DNA from: UBA4093 sp036676455 | GTDB lineage: Bacteria > Cyanobacteriota > Sericytochromatia > S15B-MN24 > UBA4093 | Assembly (NCBI GenBank): GCA_036676455.1 | Contig: JAKFCW010000101.1 | Span: 13,322-77,321 of the forward strand | Direction of reading: 5' to 3' | DNA length: 64,000 nucleotides | Part shown: positions 43,186 through 53,800 of the stretch, one piece after another | How positions within the stretch are numbered: the stretch's first letter is position 1 | Layout: each line of letters opens with the position of its first letter | Position numbers and translations under genes: made by a program | The notes under the pieces: model-generated | What the model saw: only the letters and a program-made list of their open reading frames with translations | Databases searched by the model: none | What the model was told of the DNA's origin: nothing

Positions 43186-46100
43186 ATGAAACGCCTGACC
43201 ACTCTCGTTCTGCTCGCGTTCCTCCTCACGAGCTGCCGGCTGCCCTCCCTGCTTCCGACTTCCATGACGTCCGGGGATGGCGCCGGCGGTACCGCGGCCC
43301 GGCAGACCGTCGTCCTCAAGGGCCGCATCGAGGAGCCGCGCTCCGTCATGGCCACTCCCGCCGACATCGCCAACGGCGCCACCATCGCCCTGATCGATGC
43401 GGAATCCGGCCTGACGCTCGGCACCAGCCTCTCGGATCCCCTTGGTAACTTCTTTCTCAGTTTCGGTGACGGCACGAACCTGGTGGACGGCCGCGCCTAC
43501 TACCTCGACGTCATGAAGGGCGTCCGCCTCGACGCCAATCAACCCGATTCCCCCTTCAACCAAGCCGGCGCGGATACCCTGCGGCTGCGCAACATCCTCT
43601 TCTACCAGGAGGCCTCGATGGCGGGCTCCGCGGGCTGGAAGAGCCTGATGAACGGCACCGCCGGCAACGTGGTCAACGTAGGCAACCGCTCGACCACCAT
43701 GAGTATCGCGCTCGCCCTCAAGCGCCAGGCCGGCGAGACCGTCGTCCTCTCCGACTTCGCGGGCGCCCTCGAGGCGGATATCGAGAACGATCCCGCCTGG
43801 ACCATGGGAGGGCTGACCCAACCCGTTTACACCACCCTGAAGTCGATCGTCCTGGAGGCCATCGCCAACGACCGCGATCCGATCCAGTACGCGGTCTACG
43901 ACGAGGGAAGCAAGACCTTCATGAACCCCTGGATCGGCTTCTCCATCGCCTCCGTCACCCCCGCCGAGGGACCCATCAACCAGGTGATCACCATCTCGGG
44001 GGAGGGCTTCGACCTCGGCGACCCGACCGTCGCGGTCAACGGCCGCGAGGCCCAGGTCCTCACCCGGACCGCCCAGGTGATCACGGCCAAGGTCATGCCC
44101 GGATCCCGGACCGGCCCCGTCTCCGTCAAGATCGGGACCACCCTGCAGGCCGGCAACACCTTCAAGGTCAACTTCCACGACGGCCACAGCGCCCTCTACG
44201 ATCGCACCGTGCTGGGCCAGCCCGTTCGCATGCTCTACGTGGCCAATCCCGCGTGGAACACCATCGTCGAGGTCTCCCCGGACGGCGCCATCACCAAGGT
44301 CTGGGACGACACCACCATCCCCGAGCTGAAGACCCCTCGCCAGGTCGCCGTCTGGAACGGCAAGCTCTACGTCTCGTGCGATCCCTCCGGGACGGCCAAC
44401 GACAAGATCCTCCAGCTCGATCCGACGAATCCCGCCGCCAAGGTCGTCTACAGCACGGCGGTCCAGCACCCCTACGGCCTGGCCTTCGACCTCGATGGCT
44501 TCCTGCACGTCTCGAGCTATCAATCGGCCGGATCGGTCGTCAAGCTCGATGCCGCGGGCGCCGTCGTCGCCCAGTACGCCGGCCTGGCGTCGCCCCGTGG
44601 CCTCGCCTTCGATTACCTCGGCAACCTCTTCGTCGCCGAGGAGGGCGGTAGGGTCGTCAAGCTCACCGCTCCCGCCATGACCGCCGAGACCTGGGGCCTG
44701 CTGCCGTCTCCGCTTGGCCTCGCCGTGGACTCGGCAGGAGATCTCTTCGTCGCCAGCAACACCAACGACGTCATCTACCGCATCAGCAGCCTGCGCGCCA
44801 TGTCGGTCTTCGCCATGCTCAACAAGCCCGGCGGCCTCACCATCGACGAGCGGGGCTACCTCTACGTCTCGGATACCAGCCAGAACCTGGTGCGCCGCAT
44901 CTCGCCCTCGGGAGACGCCAAGATCTACGCCTACGGCATCAGCAACCCGCGCGGCCTCGCCGTGGATCCCACCAACGGCACCCTCTTCATCTCGCTCAAC
45001 AAGTCCAACGCCATCCTGAAGGTGGAGAATGGGGCGCTCAAGCCCTTCGTCACGGGCATCGCCAACCCCATGACCATCACCTTCCGCGGCAAGGGCCTCC
45101 TGATCGCCCATCCGGAGACCCATACCATCTCCTACGCGGAGCGCGACGGCAAGATCAGCACGCTGGCGACGGGCCTGGAGTACCCCGGCGGAGCCGATCA
45201 GGCTGCCGACGGCGCCGGCAACCTGACGGGGCCTCTCTACGCCGCACGCTTCGGCGACATGGAGAGCCCCTTCTCGGCCCGCCTGCCGCGCTACGACTCC
45301 TACGAAGTTTCTAACGGCTCCCACAACGGGGTCGACGTGATCGGCGGCGCCTCGCCTGGCCTCCGGCGCTGGCTCTACCGCCAGCAACTCAACTACATCG
45401 CCGTCGACGCCGCCAAGAACATCTACGCCATCCACTCCGGCGATCGCACCCTGACCAAGATCGCGGCCGAGCCCGGCGGCGGCAACGCGTCGCGCAAGGT
45501 CACCCGGATCGCCGGCCCCCGCTCCCCCTACACCTTCGGAGGCAATCCCGGCTGGGTCTCGGTCGACGCCAACTCCAACATCTACGTCGTGGTGCCCAGC
45601 GAGCACTTGATCTACCGCTTCAAGCCCACGGGCGGCACCTACGCCATGGACACGATCACGGGCTTCAACAGCCCCTGGGGCATCGCCTTCTCGGATACCA
45701 CGCCTCAGGCCATGTTCGTCTCCAACACGGCGGACGGCAAGATTCGCCGGGTCCTCGACGCCGTCAACGACGCCGCAGCCCAGCCGACCACGACCTTCGA
45801 GATCCCGGCCAGCACCGGGGTCCGGGGCCTCGCGTACATGGCCTCGGGCGTGGCGGGCACGGGCACCCTCTACATGGCCAACGGGACCAGCATCATGATG
45901 GCCGGGATCTCCGGCAACGCCTACACGGCCGCCTCCTATGCGACCTACTTCTCGGGCCTGCCGGGCTCTTGCTCGTACCTCTACGCGAAGCCTTTGACCG
46001 GCGAGGTCTTCGCCTGGGCAAACGCGACGTTTGCCTACGTGGTGCCGCCGGATCTTCCCCTGGTGCCGTACGTATTCAAGGATTACACCGGCTGGAGCCG

Positions 46101-46599
46101 CTTCCGTGGCTTCACCTTCGATCCGTCGTTCAATACGTCCACTAACCGCAACACCGGCTACTACGCGATCGAAGATCAGTACTCCGGATTATCGACCTTC
46201 CGCTCGCAGACGACGACCCGCGAGGTGCAGCTCAAGCCCGATCCCGATCCCCTCAAGTCCGGCGTCCTCTACGTCGCCTCGCCGGATAGTGAGGGTGCCG
46301 GCGGCATCCTGCGCATCGATCTCGACACCCAGGAGGAGCTGATGATTCCCCTGCGGACCTACTCGATCGGCCTGTACGGCGCCGACCTCTACGCGGGAGC
46401 CTCCGACAACTGGATTTACCACGTCGACGCGGCCGGCAAGCATACCTCGAAGTGGAATCTCTCGACCCTCCCGTACGGGCTCGACATCTACGGGGACACC
46501 GTCTGGGCGGTGGGAGCGAACTCGCTGGTCTTCGAGCGCCCCATCGGGGCGGGAGTGGCCAAGGATCACAAGTTCGGCATGATGGGACCGGTGTTTTAG
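43186..46599 (+). CDS. B-type NHL-propeller lipoprotein, unit 3 (B3)
   Basis: 1137 aa, ATG after AGAGGAG. Lipobox LTSC, Cys17, header C-R-L-P-S-L-L-P. Module GATIALIDAESGLTLGTSLS with YYLDVMKGV and AGADTLRLRN, STTMSIALALKR, DRDPIQYAVYDE, IPT/TIG (QVITISGEGFDLGDPTVAVN), DGHSALY junction, then propeller repeats (GLAVDSAGDLFVASNTNDVI; GGLTIDERGYLYVSDTSQNL). Several blocks (MSVFAMLNKPGGL, SSYQSAGSVVKLDAAG) are nearly the same in B1, its closest relative. C-terminus FGMMGPVF. Stop is directly followed by the C3 ATG. Confidence 0.87.
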   Translation: MKRLTTLVLLAFLLTSCRLPSLLPTSMTSGDGAGGTAARQTVVLKGRIEEPRSVMATPADIANGATIALIDAESGLTLGTSLSDPLGNFFLSFGDGTNLVDGRAYYLDVMKGVRLDANQPDSPFNQAGADTLRLRNILFYQEASMAGSAGWKSLMNGTAGNVVNVGNRSTTMSIALALKRQAGETVVLSDFAGALEADIENDPAWTMGGLTQPVYTTLKSIVLEAIANDRDPIQYAVYDEGSKTFMNPWIGFSIASVTPAEGPINQVITISGEGFDLGDPTVAVNGREAQVLTRTAQVITAKVMPGSRTGPVSVKIGTTLQAGNTFKVNFHDGHSALYDRTVLGQPVRMLYVANPAWNTIVEVSPDGAITKVWDDTTIPELKTPRQVAVWNGKLYVSCDPSGTANDKILQLDPTNPAAKVVYSTAVQHPYGLAFDLDGFLHVSSYQSAGSVVKLDAAGAVVAQYAGLASPRGLAFDYLGNLFVAEEGGRVVKLTAPAMTAETWGLLPSPLGLAVDSAGDLFVASNTNDVIYRISSLRAMSVFAMLNKPGGLTIDERGYLYVSDTSQNLVRRISPSGDAKIYAYGISNPRGLAVDPTNGTLFISLNKSNAILKVENGALKPFVTGIANPMTITFRGKGLLIAHPETHTISYAERDGKISTLATGLEYPGGADQAADGAGNLTGPLYAARFGDMESPFSARLPRYDSYEVSNGSHNGVDVIGGASPGLRRWLYRQQLNYIAVDAAKNIYAIHSGDRTLTKIAAEPGGGNASRKVTRIAGPRSPYTFGGNPGWVSVDANSNIYVVVPSEHLIYRFKPTGGTYAMDTITGFNSPWGIAFSDTTPQAMFVSNTADGKIRRVLDAVNDAAAQPTTTFEIPASTGVRGLAYMASGVAGTGTLYMANGTSIMMAGISGNAYTAASYATYFSGLPGSCSYLYAKPLTGEVFAWANATFAYVVPPDLPLVPYVFKDYTGWSRFRGFTFDPSFNTSTNRNTGYYAIEDQYSGLSTFRSQTTTREVQLKPDPDPLKSGVLYVASPDSEGAGGILRIDLDTQEELMIPLRTYSIGLYGADLYAGASDNWIYHVDAAGKHTSKWNLSTLPYGLDIYGDTVWAVGANSLVFERPIGAGVAKDHKFGMMGPVF

Positions 46600-46929
46600 A
46601 TGATGACGCGCAAACCTCAGTTCGTGATGTTGGGACTCGTGGCCTTGAGCCTCCTGATCGGCTGTGCGGCCGACGAGGATGGCTTGACCGGGGTGAGCGG
46701 CTCCGGGCGTCGCACCGCCTCGCCCAGCCCCCAGGTCACGGCCACGCCGACTCCCACTCCGAGCGCGGGCTCGGCGACGCCGACCCCGAAGCCTACCCTG
46801 ACGCCGTGGCCCAGCCCGACGCCCACCCCCACGCCTTCGCTGGCTCCCCTGCCGGATCCGGTCGGAGGCCCCTCCACCGGCGACCTTGAACCGCCACCCG
46901 ACTCCACCGAGTCCATCGGGGTCGAGTGA
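46600..46929 (+). CDS. C-type short Thr/Pro-rich lipoprotein, unit 3 (C3)
   Basis: 109 aa; ATG abuts the B3 stop (0 bases; a second ATG follows at once), so translation is probably coupled. Lipobox LIGC, Cys22, header C-A-A-D-E-D-G-L. Thr-Pro-rich stalk (TATPTPTPSAGSATPTPKPT) and an acidic Pro-rich tail (EPPPDSTESIGVE). Predicted disordered, outer-membrane anchored. D3 follows after 37 bases. Confidence 0.76.
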   Translation: MMTRKPQFVMLGLVALSLLIGCAADEDGLTGVSGSGRRTASPSPQVTATPTPTPSAGSATPTPKPTLTPWPSPTPTPTPSLAPLPDPVGGPSTGDLEPPPDSTESIGVE

Positions 46930-46966
46930 CGCGCATGCGTCGAGTTCCGTCCAGAAAGAGGTTCGC

Positions 46967-47158
46967 ATGAAATCCCTGTTTCCCATCCTCGGTCTGATCC
47001 TGGCGACCGCCATGGCCTTCGGGGCCGGGTGCGCGGACGATGGCGCACTCTTTGGCGTGGGGGGCAGCGGAGGCAAGAAAGCGTCCGCCGCTCCCCAGGC
47101 GAGCCCGGCCCCATCGGCCAGCCCGTCGGGCACCGGAGGCTCGATCGTCAACGATTGA
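46967..47158 (+). CDS. D-type 63-aa lipoprotein, unit 3 (D3)
   Basis: 63 aa, ATG after AGAAAGAGG. Signal LFPILGLILATAMAFGAGC, Cys22, header C-A-D-D-G-A-L-F-G-V-G-G, then SGGKKASAAP and a Ser/Pro/Ala tail ending GGSIVND. Paralogue of D2. The two D genes occur after units 2 and 3, not after 1, 4 or 5. Confidence 0.72.
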   Translation: MKSLFPILGLILATAMAFGAGCADDGALFGVGGSGGKKASAAPQASPAPSASPSGTGGSIVND

Positions 47159-47187
47159 GTTTGGGCTCCCCGCTCACGATCAACGCG

Positions 47188-47234
47188 CGAAGCAGCCCCC
47201 GCCGCCGGCGGGAAGGGCTGCTTCGCTCCTTTTG
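47188..47234 (+). terminator. Likely Rho-independent terminator after unit 3
   Basis: Stem GCGAAGCAGCCC (47188-47199) pairs with 47216-47227, with a further inner CCGCC/GGCGG pair, followed by TCCTTTT. It separates D3 from the unit 4 leader. Confidence 0.78.
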
Positions 47235-47256
47235 GTGCGTATTTCGGTGGTTTCCG

Positions 47257-47265
47257 GGTAAGAGA
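47257..47265 (+). promoter_or_regulatory. Candidate -10-like element before array unit 4
   Basis: GGGTAAGAG, 60 bases before the A4 start, just after the unit 3 terminator; member of the GGGTA(T/A) set. Confidence 0.28.
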
Positions 47266-47325
47266 ACCTCGATTACTCGCTTGCTCTCGAAGGGCCCTCG
47301 CGCGTCCCGGTGGAAAGGAGCTCGA

Positions 47326-50300
47326 TTGCTCGCAAGTGCACATGCTCGACGCTCGAGCCTCGCCATCGTCTACGTGCTGCTGGCCGCGCTGGTTGCGCTG
47401 CTGACGGCCTGTCCCCGTCCGCTGCTCGCTCCGACCGGAGCCGGGGGCGCGCAGGGCATGGCCCTGGATCCGGAGGCGGCCGTTTCCGGGCACGTGGATT
47501 TCGGCGCCCGAAAGACGCAAGCCACCATCAAGGACGACGTCGCCCCCGGGGCCACCGTCTCGCTCATCGAGGTCACCTCCGGCCAAACCCTCGCGACCAC
47601 CTTCTCTCAGCCGGATGGTCGCTTCGTGCTACAGTTCTCGAATGGCTTCAAGCCCGTCTCCGGGGGGCTCTACTACTTCGAGGCCGTCAAGGGCCTCTCG
47701 GGGCCGACCGGCCAGCCCAACGCCGTGGGGGCGGATGCCGTCCGGGTCCGGACGATCGCGAGCTATCGGAGGGGCGGTTGGGTGACCCTCAGCACGAAAG
47801 GCGTCACCACCAGCATCTCGCTCTCCCCGATGACCACCGCCCTCTCGGTCGTCGTCAGTCTGCGCACCGGCACCGCCAAGAGCATCGATCCCACCACGCT
47901 TTTCGGAGCGGTCCGGGCGGGCCAGGGTGAGGGCAGTTATCCCGATGCCCTCACCCTTCCGGACCCGACCCTCGTCCCACCCTCCATGGTCTACGAGGCG
48001 TACGATCTGGTGGTCGACGCGCTGGCCAAGGAGCGGGATCCGATCCGCTGGATCACCCTGGATAGCGCTGATTTGACGTCCTTGAGCTTGCCGACGATTC
48101 CCTTCTCGATCAAGTACCTCGTGCCGTCGATGCAGGAGGTCGGCCAGAAGCTGGACCTCGTGGGCGTCAACTTCGCCCAGAACCCGGCCGATAACAAGGT
48201 CTCCTTCACGACGGACGGCGGCTGGGTCCCGGTCACCGAGATCGGCCCCGTCTCGGCGGACCTGACGCGCCTGACCGTCACGGTGCCGAACGGGGCCATC
48301 AGCGGCCCGGTTCGCCTCGAAATCGGCGGCAAGATGCTCTCCACGGACCCGGACAAGTCCTTCAGCCTCGCCGTCATCGACGGTCATAGCGTCGTACGGG
48401 TCCTGGACCGAAAAGCCTATCTCTTCGTGGCGAATCCGGCGAAGGGCACGATTTCCAAGGTCACCCCCGAGGGCGAGGTGGTTCCTTTCCTCTCGGGCTT
48501 GACGAGCCCTCAGGCCCTGACCTTCGGGCCGGATGGCTGCCTTTACGTCGCCTGCGGAGGGGCCAAGAACCAGATCGTGCGCATCACGCTCACGGCGGCC
48601 CTGACGGCTGCGAGCAGCGACGTCCGGGATTACTCGACCCCCCTCGTCAATCCGACGGGTCTGGCCTTCGACATGACCCAGGTCTCGACGCAGGCCACGG
48701 TCGCCAGCGCTCCGTTGTACGCAGTGACGGGCGACGGCCAGCTTTATCGCTTGCCGTGGACCGGAGCGCTCGAGAACGTGGTGCCGGTCCTGGTTCCGCT
48801 CCAGGGGGCCAGCTTGAGCGGCCCCCGGGGGATCTCCTTCGGTTACAAGGACGACGACTGGCGCTTGTGGATTCCCAACGCGATCGCCAACAACGTCGTG
48901 ATCGTCGATCCGGCCACCGGTCAAGCCACCGTCGAGCTTTCCGGCATCGGGAAACCCTCCGGCGTCGCCTTCGACAGCAAAGGCAACCTCTACATCTCCA
49001 GCAACACCGGTAACTCCATCTTCAGAAGGGAAGCCGGCCAGAGCGAGCTGAAGCCCTTCTCGAGCGTACCCACTCCCGCGGGCCTGGATGCCGACGCCTC
49101 GGGCTACATCTACTGCGCCGACAACGTCAGCAACCGCATCTACATGGTCAACTCCCAGGGTGAGAGCCGCATGCTCGCCACCGGCATCAGCTACCCGCTG
49201 GGGGTTCACGCCGACGCCGACGGCATCTTCGTCGTCACCGAGATCGGCCAGATCCTGAGAATCTCGCACGGCAGCGGCGTGGTCTCGCTCTTTGCCGACG
49301 GCCTCTCGAATCCCATGAGCCTGGGACGCGACGCGGACGGCAACTTCTACGTGCATCAGCCCGCCCTGAAGCAGATCACCCGCCTGGCCACGGTCACGGA
49401 TGCCTCCGGCCGACTCACCGGCATGATCGACTCCTACCTCCCCGTCTCCAACGTCCGCGACATCCACGTCGCGGGCCGCAAGCTCTATCTCCAGAAGACC
49501 CTCATCAAGAATCCCCAGGGCGAGGACGAGGGCCGAGGCGGCGTCGAGATCCGGGATCTCTCCGACTGGGGAACCACGGAGTCCCTCTACACGGGCTTCA
49601 TCCGGGACGGCGTCGGCATGAGCTTCGACAACTCCACGGGGCCCTTCCAGGGCGCCCTCTACCTCGCGAACTTCACCGACAACTCGATCGTGCGCATGGA
49701 CGCAGACGCGGCCAACCCCCCGCGAGGCAAGATCCGGCCCTTTCTCAACGGCACCCAGAACCCCAAGCTGGTGCGCCCGAACGACGTCTGGGTTGACCCT
49801 GCCAACGGCAACGTCTGGGTTTCCATTCAAGGCATCAACACGGATACGGATGGCTTGATCGTCCTCGACTCGGCCGGCGTCGAGCTCAAGGACTACTCGA
49901 CGCTGGTCAATCGTCCGCGCAAGCTCGGCTTCGACGAGACCCACCTCTACCTCACCAACGAGGGCGGAAACGAGGTCATCCGGATCGACCGCACCACGGG
50001 CGCCAAGCTCGCCTCGTACGCGGTGCCCAAGCCGCTTTCGCTTGCCTTCGATACGGCCACCGACACCATGTACGTGGGCTCCAACGATGGCCAGATCTAC
50101 CGGATCACCGGGTACCGCACCGCGACGCCCGCTGCGGCCGCTCCCTTCCATGCGCTCCATGCCTACGATCTGTATTTCCACACCGATAACTACCTTTACG
50201 CGGCGAACTCCTCGACCTGGAAGATCGAGAAGGACGGGTCCACCCGCTTCGTCTACCGCCGGCATTACGGGCAGATCTACGACTTCGCGAAGCGCGCCTC

Positions 50301-50826
50301 GGACGGCAAGATCTTCCACCTCACGCGAGATGGCCGCTTCGATGCCTGGACCAACAACTATGTCACCTCCTCGGGGACCATGTTCACGGGAGGCAGCTCG
50401 GCCGTTCCGGACGGCAAGGGCAACTGGGTCTCGGTCTTCGAGACGATCTGCGGAGGCAAGAGCCTCATCGTCGGCGACCTGGCCGGCACGTTCCAGCAGT
50501 ATGCGGGCAGCCGGATCGGCATGACGCAGTGCTGGGTCACGGTCGGGTCGATGACCAGCGATGGCGACGGGAAGGTCTTCGTGGTGAGCAATCCGCAAGG
50601 TCGCCTGCATCGTTACGACGTGGCGACGGGAGTGCTCGAGCACCTGCCCAAAACCGGCGGAGCCTACAACGACGGGGACCAGGGGCTCGGCGTCGCGGCC
50701 TACAACGACAAGGTCTACGTGACGATGCGCAACCGGCACGTGGTCGACGTCTTCAACGCCGATGCGGCGGCGGACGGCGCCTTCATCGAGACGTTGAACG
50801 TCGGCCTGGTCAACCCCGAGCTTTGA
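47326..50826 (+). CDS. A-type NHL-propeller lipoprotein, unit 4 (A4)
   Basis: 1166 aa from TTG 47326, chosen because AAAGGAG lies five bases upstream and the signal peptide then places Cys at 29, as in the other A proteins; the longer frame from 47029 runs through the D3 gene and a terminator. Lipobox LTAC, header C-P-R-P-L-L-A-P. Module APGATVSLIEVTSGQTLATT, LYYFEAVKGLSGP, MTTALSVVVSLR, ERDPIRWITLDS, IPT/TIG (KLDLVGVNFAQNPADNKV), DGHSVVR junction, NHL repeats (SGVAFDSKGNLYISSNTGNS; GLDADASGYIYCADNVSNRI). Closest to A2, including the VEIRDLSD segment. Ends GLVNPEL. Ten bases before B4. Confidence 0.87.
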   Translation: MLASAHARRSSLAIVYVLLAALVALLTACPRPLLAPTGAGGAQGMALDPEAAVSGHVDFGARKTQATIKDDVAPGATVSLIEVTSGQTLATTFSQPDGRFVLQFSNGFKPVSGGLYYFEAVKGLSGPTGQPNAVGADAVRVRTIASYRRGGWVTLSTKGVTTSISLSPMTTALSVVVSLRTGTAKSIDPTTLFGAVRAGQGEGSYPDALTLPDPTLVPPSMVYEAYDLVVDALAKERDPIRWITLDSADLTSLSLPTIPFSIKYLVPSMQEVGQKLDLVGVNFAQNPADNKVSFTTDGGWVPVTEIGPVSADLTRLTVTVPNGAISGPVRLEIGGKMLSTDPDKSFSLAVIDGHSVVRVLDRKAYLFVANPAKGTISKVTPEGEVVPFLSGLTSPQALTFGPDGCLYVACGGAKNQIVRITLTAALTAASSDVRDYSTPLVNPTGLAFDMTQVSTQATVASAPLYAVTGDGQLYRLPWTGALENVVPVLVPLQGASLSGPRGISFGYKDDDWRLWIPNAIANNVVIVDPATGQATVELSGIGKPSGVAFDSKGNLYISSNTGNSIFRREAGQSELKPFSSVPTPAGLDADASGYIYCADNVSNRIYMVNSQGESRMLATGISYPLGVHADADGIFVVTEIGQILRISHGSGVVSLFADGLSNPMSLGRDADGNFYVHQPALKQITRLATVTDASGRLTGMIDSYLPVSNVRDIHVAGRKLYLQKTLIKNPQGEDEGRGGVEIRDLSDWGTTESLYTGFIRDGVGMSFDNSTGPFQGALYLANFTDNSIVRMDADAANPPRGKIRPFLNGTQNPKLVRPNDVWVDPANGNVWVSIQGINTDTDGLIVLDSAGVELKDYSTLVNRPRKLGFDETHLYLTNEGGNEVIRIDRTTGAKLASYAVPKPLSLAFDTATDTMYVGSNDGQIYRITGYRTATPAAAAPFHALHAYDLYFHTDNYLYAANSSTWKIEKDGSTRFVYRRHYGQIYDFAKRASDGKIFHLTRDGRFDAWTNNYVTSSGTMFTGGSSAVPDGKGNWVSVFETICGGKSLIVGDLAGTFQQYAGSRIGMTQCWVTVGSMTSDGDGKVFVVSNPQGRLHRYDVATGVLEHLPKTGGAYNDGDQGLGVAAYNDKVYVTMRNRHVVDVFNADAAADGAFIETLNVGLVNPEL

Positions 50827-50836
50827 GGAGATGACC

Positions 50837-53800
50837 ATGCCCTTCATGCGCGTTTTGAACTTGCTCTTGGTCGTGCTGCTCGCGGGGTGCCGCCTGCCGT
50901 CGCTACTGCCGCATGCCGCTACCCCGCTTGACGGAACCTCCGCCGCCATGCCGGCGCATGTGCTGCAAGGGCGAATCGTGTCGCCGCCTCAGGTGCAGGC
51001 TTCCCTGACCGACATCGCCTCGTTCGCGAGCATCGCCCTGATCGACTCCGAGACGGGCTACACGGCCGCGACGACCGTCAGCGGCGCGAACGGCACCTTT
51101 ACCCTGAGGTTCGAGGCCGGCTTTTCGCCGGTCGATGGCCGTGCCTACTACCTCGATGCCATCAAGGGCATCAAGGAGACCGGGCCCGCCACCGACCCCA
51201 ACCCCCTCTTCAATCAGGCGGGCGCTGATGCCGTGCGGCTGCGCACGGTCCTCTTTCATCAAAGCATGCCCGAAGGCTGGGTGAGCCTCAAGAACGCCGC
51301 GCCAGGCGCGATCTACATCAGCCGGGGCACCACGGCGATCGCCATGGCGGTCTTCCTCAAGCAGCAGTCCCAGGCCATCGCCTGGAGTTCCCTCATCGGG
51401 GCCCTGCACGTGGAGACCGACGCCTATACCGAGGTCCCGGCTTCACTGACCTCCACCGAGTTCCAGGATGCCTACGCCATCGTGGACGAGGCGATCACCC
51501 AGCATCGCGACCCGCTTCAGTTCCTCGCCTTCGACTCGGCCGTCGGCTTCGTCAACCTTTACAACGGCCACTCGGTCGATTCCCTGGAGCCCGATCACGG
51601 CGCGATCAACCAGCAGATCGTGATCAAGGGGGACGGCTTCCTGACCCCCGGCGACGTGACGGTCACCTTCAACACGACCGAGACGGTCCCCCCGACGGGA
51701 GCCAACCGCACCAAGGACAGGCTCGTGGTGACGGTTCCCCCGGGAGCCCGAACCGGGCCGGTGCTCGTCAAGATCGGCACGGTGACCCAGGCCGGCCCGG
51801 CTTTCACGGTGGATTCCTACGACGGGCATCGCGCCAAGCTGGGCGACACCCTTTACGTCGCGAACTTCGACCGCGCCAAGATCGTCAAGGTCTCGCCGGA
51901 CGGCGTGGTCGAGGATTTCGCCGACGTGCCGGCCGGTCCCACGCAGCTTGCGATCTACACGGACGACTCCGATCCCCTTCAGCCGATCGAGCGCTTGTTC
52001 GTTGCCTGTGAGACCGCCGACCAGATCGTGACCCTCGACCTGCGCGAGCCCGCTCCGATCGCCCAACCCTTCGTGAACCTCACCAAGCCTGCAGGCCTGG
52101 CCTTCCTCGGAAACGTCCTCTACGTCTCCAGCAAGTCCCTCAAGACCGTCTCGCGCTTCAACCTCGACAAGTCCTCGGCAGGGGACGCGCTCACGGGCTT
52201 CGAGGCTCCAGCAGCCCTGGCGTTCGACTTCGAGAGCCAGCTCTTCGTCGCGGACGGCAACAAGGTCCTCCGGGTCAACCTGACGACGGGAACGTCGCTG
52301 GTCTGGATCTACCTCTCCAGCCCCCGGGGCCTGAGCGTCGATTCCGGCGGCACGCTCTACGTGGCCAACTACGACGACGGCGTGATTTACCGGATCCTCG
52401 TCATCCCGCCCACCAACCGCCGGGCGGCCTACGTCTTCGCCCGCGTCCCCAATCCCACCGGCATCATGCTGGATGCCGCCGGGTACATGTTCGCCGCCTC
52501 GGAGACGCAGCATCAGATCTCGCGGATCTCTCCGCTGGGCGACATGAAGCCCTACGCCTACGGCATCGCGAACCCCCGCGGCCTGGCCGTGGATGGCGCC
52601 GGGAACCTCTACGTCTCCCTCAGCCAGTCGAACGCCGTCTTGAAGGTGGAGCAGAACGGATCCTATCGAACCCGGCCCTTCGTCACGGGGATCCCCAACC
52701 CGCATTCCATCACGTGGCGCAACGACAAGCTCTACCTCGCCCACCGGGATGCCGGCGTGGTCTCCTCGGCGACCGCCGCGGGGAGCATGAAGACGGAGGC
52801 CGTGGGGTTCACCATGCCCGGCGGCGCGGACGTGGCGGCCGACGGCACGATCTTCGCGGGGCGCTACGGCGCGAGCTGGCACCTGGAGGTCTGGCCGCCC
52901 GATCCCACCCATGTCCACTACAACCGGGGTGGCCTGGAGTCCTACGCCAACGGAGTGATTTCCCTCGACCGCGGCTTCGTCAGGACCAGCCTCAAGGGCC
53001 TGGTGGGCCTGGACGACGGCACACGCTACGTCCTGACCTCCCAGAACACCTTGCTGGAACTCAAGGCCACCAACGGGCCGTCGTCATCCTACCGGTATCG
53101 CCAGCTGGATGCCTACGCCCAGACCCCGCTCCGGATCGAGCGGGATGGAGCGGGCAACCATCTCTACGTGCTCCTGGAGGGCTCGAAGGATGTCCTCCGT
53201 TACGAGAAACTAGGCGACTCCTGGGTCAAGTCCGTGCTCGACCTCGATCCCGCGCTCGACAAGACGGGTTTCACCAATCCGACGCGGATGACCTTCGATG
53301 CGGCCGGTGACCGCCTCTATGTGCTCGATGGCGGAGTGCTGAAGCGCGTCGAGGGCGCCACGACCGCGACTCCGGCGCTTTCCACGAAGGCGCCCGGAGA
53401 GCTTTGGTCGGTCTCCTTGACCGGAGCGAACAGTATTTCCTACAAGAACTCCCGGATTTACGTGACCTATGGCAACACCTGGATTCGCTCTCTCGATTCG
53501 ACCCTGGCTTCCCCGACCGTCTCGGACTACGCCCAGGGACCGGTCAACCTGACCGGGGTCATCGCCCATCCCGTGAGCGACTATCTTTTCGCTTACCAGG
53601 GTGAAGACGGCTACAAGGTCCCGCCCAGCGGGGTCTTCGAGTACCTCACCGGATACGGCGGCACGGCCTTCGCCTACACGCCGGACGGCACCTTCATGCG
53701 GGACTACGTCAGTTACATGCCGCTTTATTTCGGCAAGACCACGCTGCCGGGCTTGGTCCAGACCCACGAAGTGGCGGTCGACGGTGACCGGGTCTACGTC

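Noticed and set aside
47029..47325. N-terminal extension of A4
   Set aside because: It would translate through the D3 gene and a terminator hairpin; TTG 47326 gives a lipoprotein signal with Cys29 as in A1-A3.
47629..50949. 1106-codon minus-strand open frame opposite A4
   Set aside because: Antisense shadow with the same biased composition; similar ones exist opposite B1, A3 and E1.
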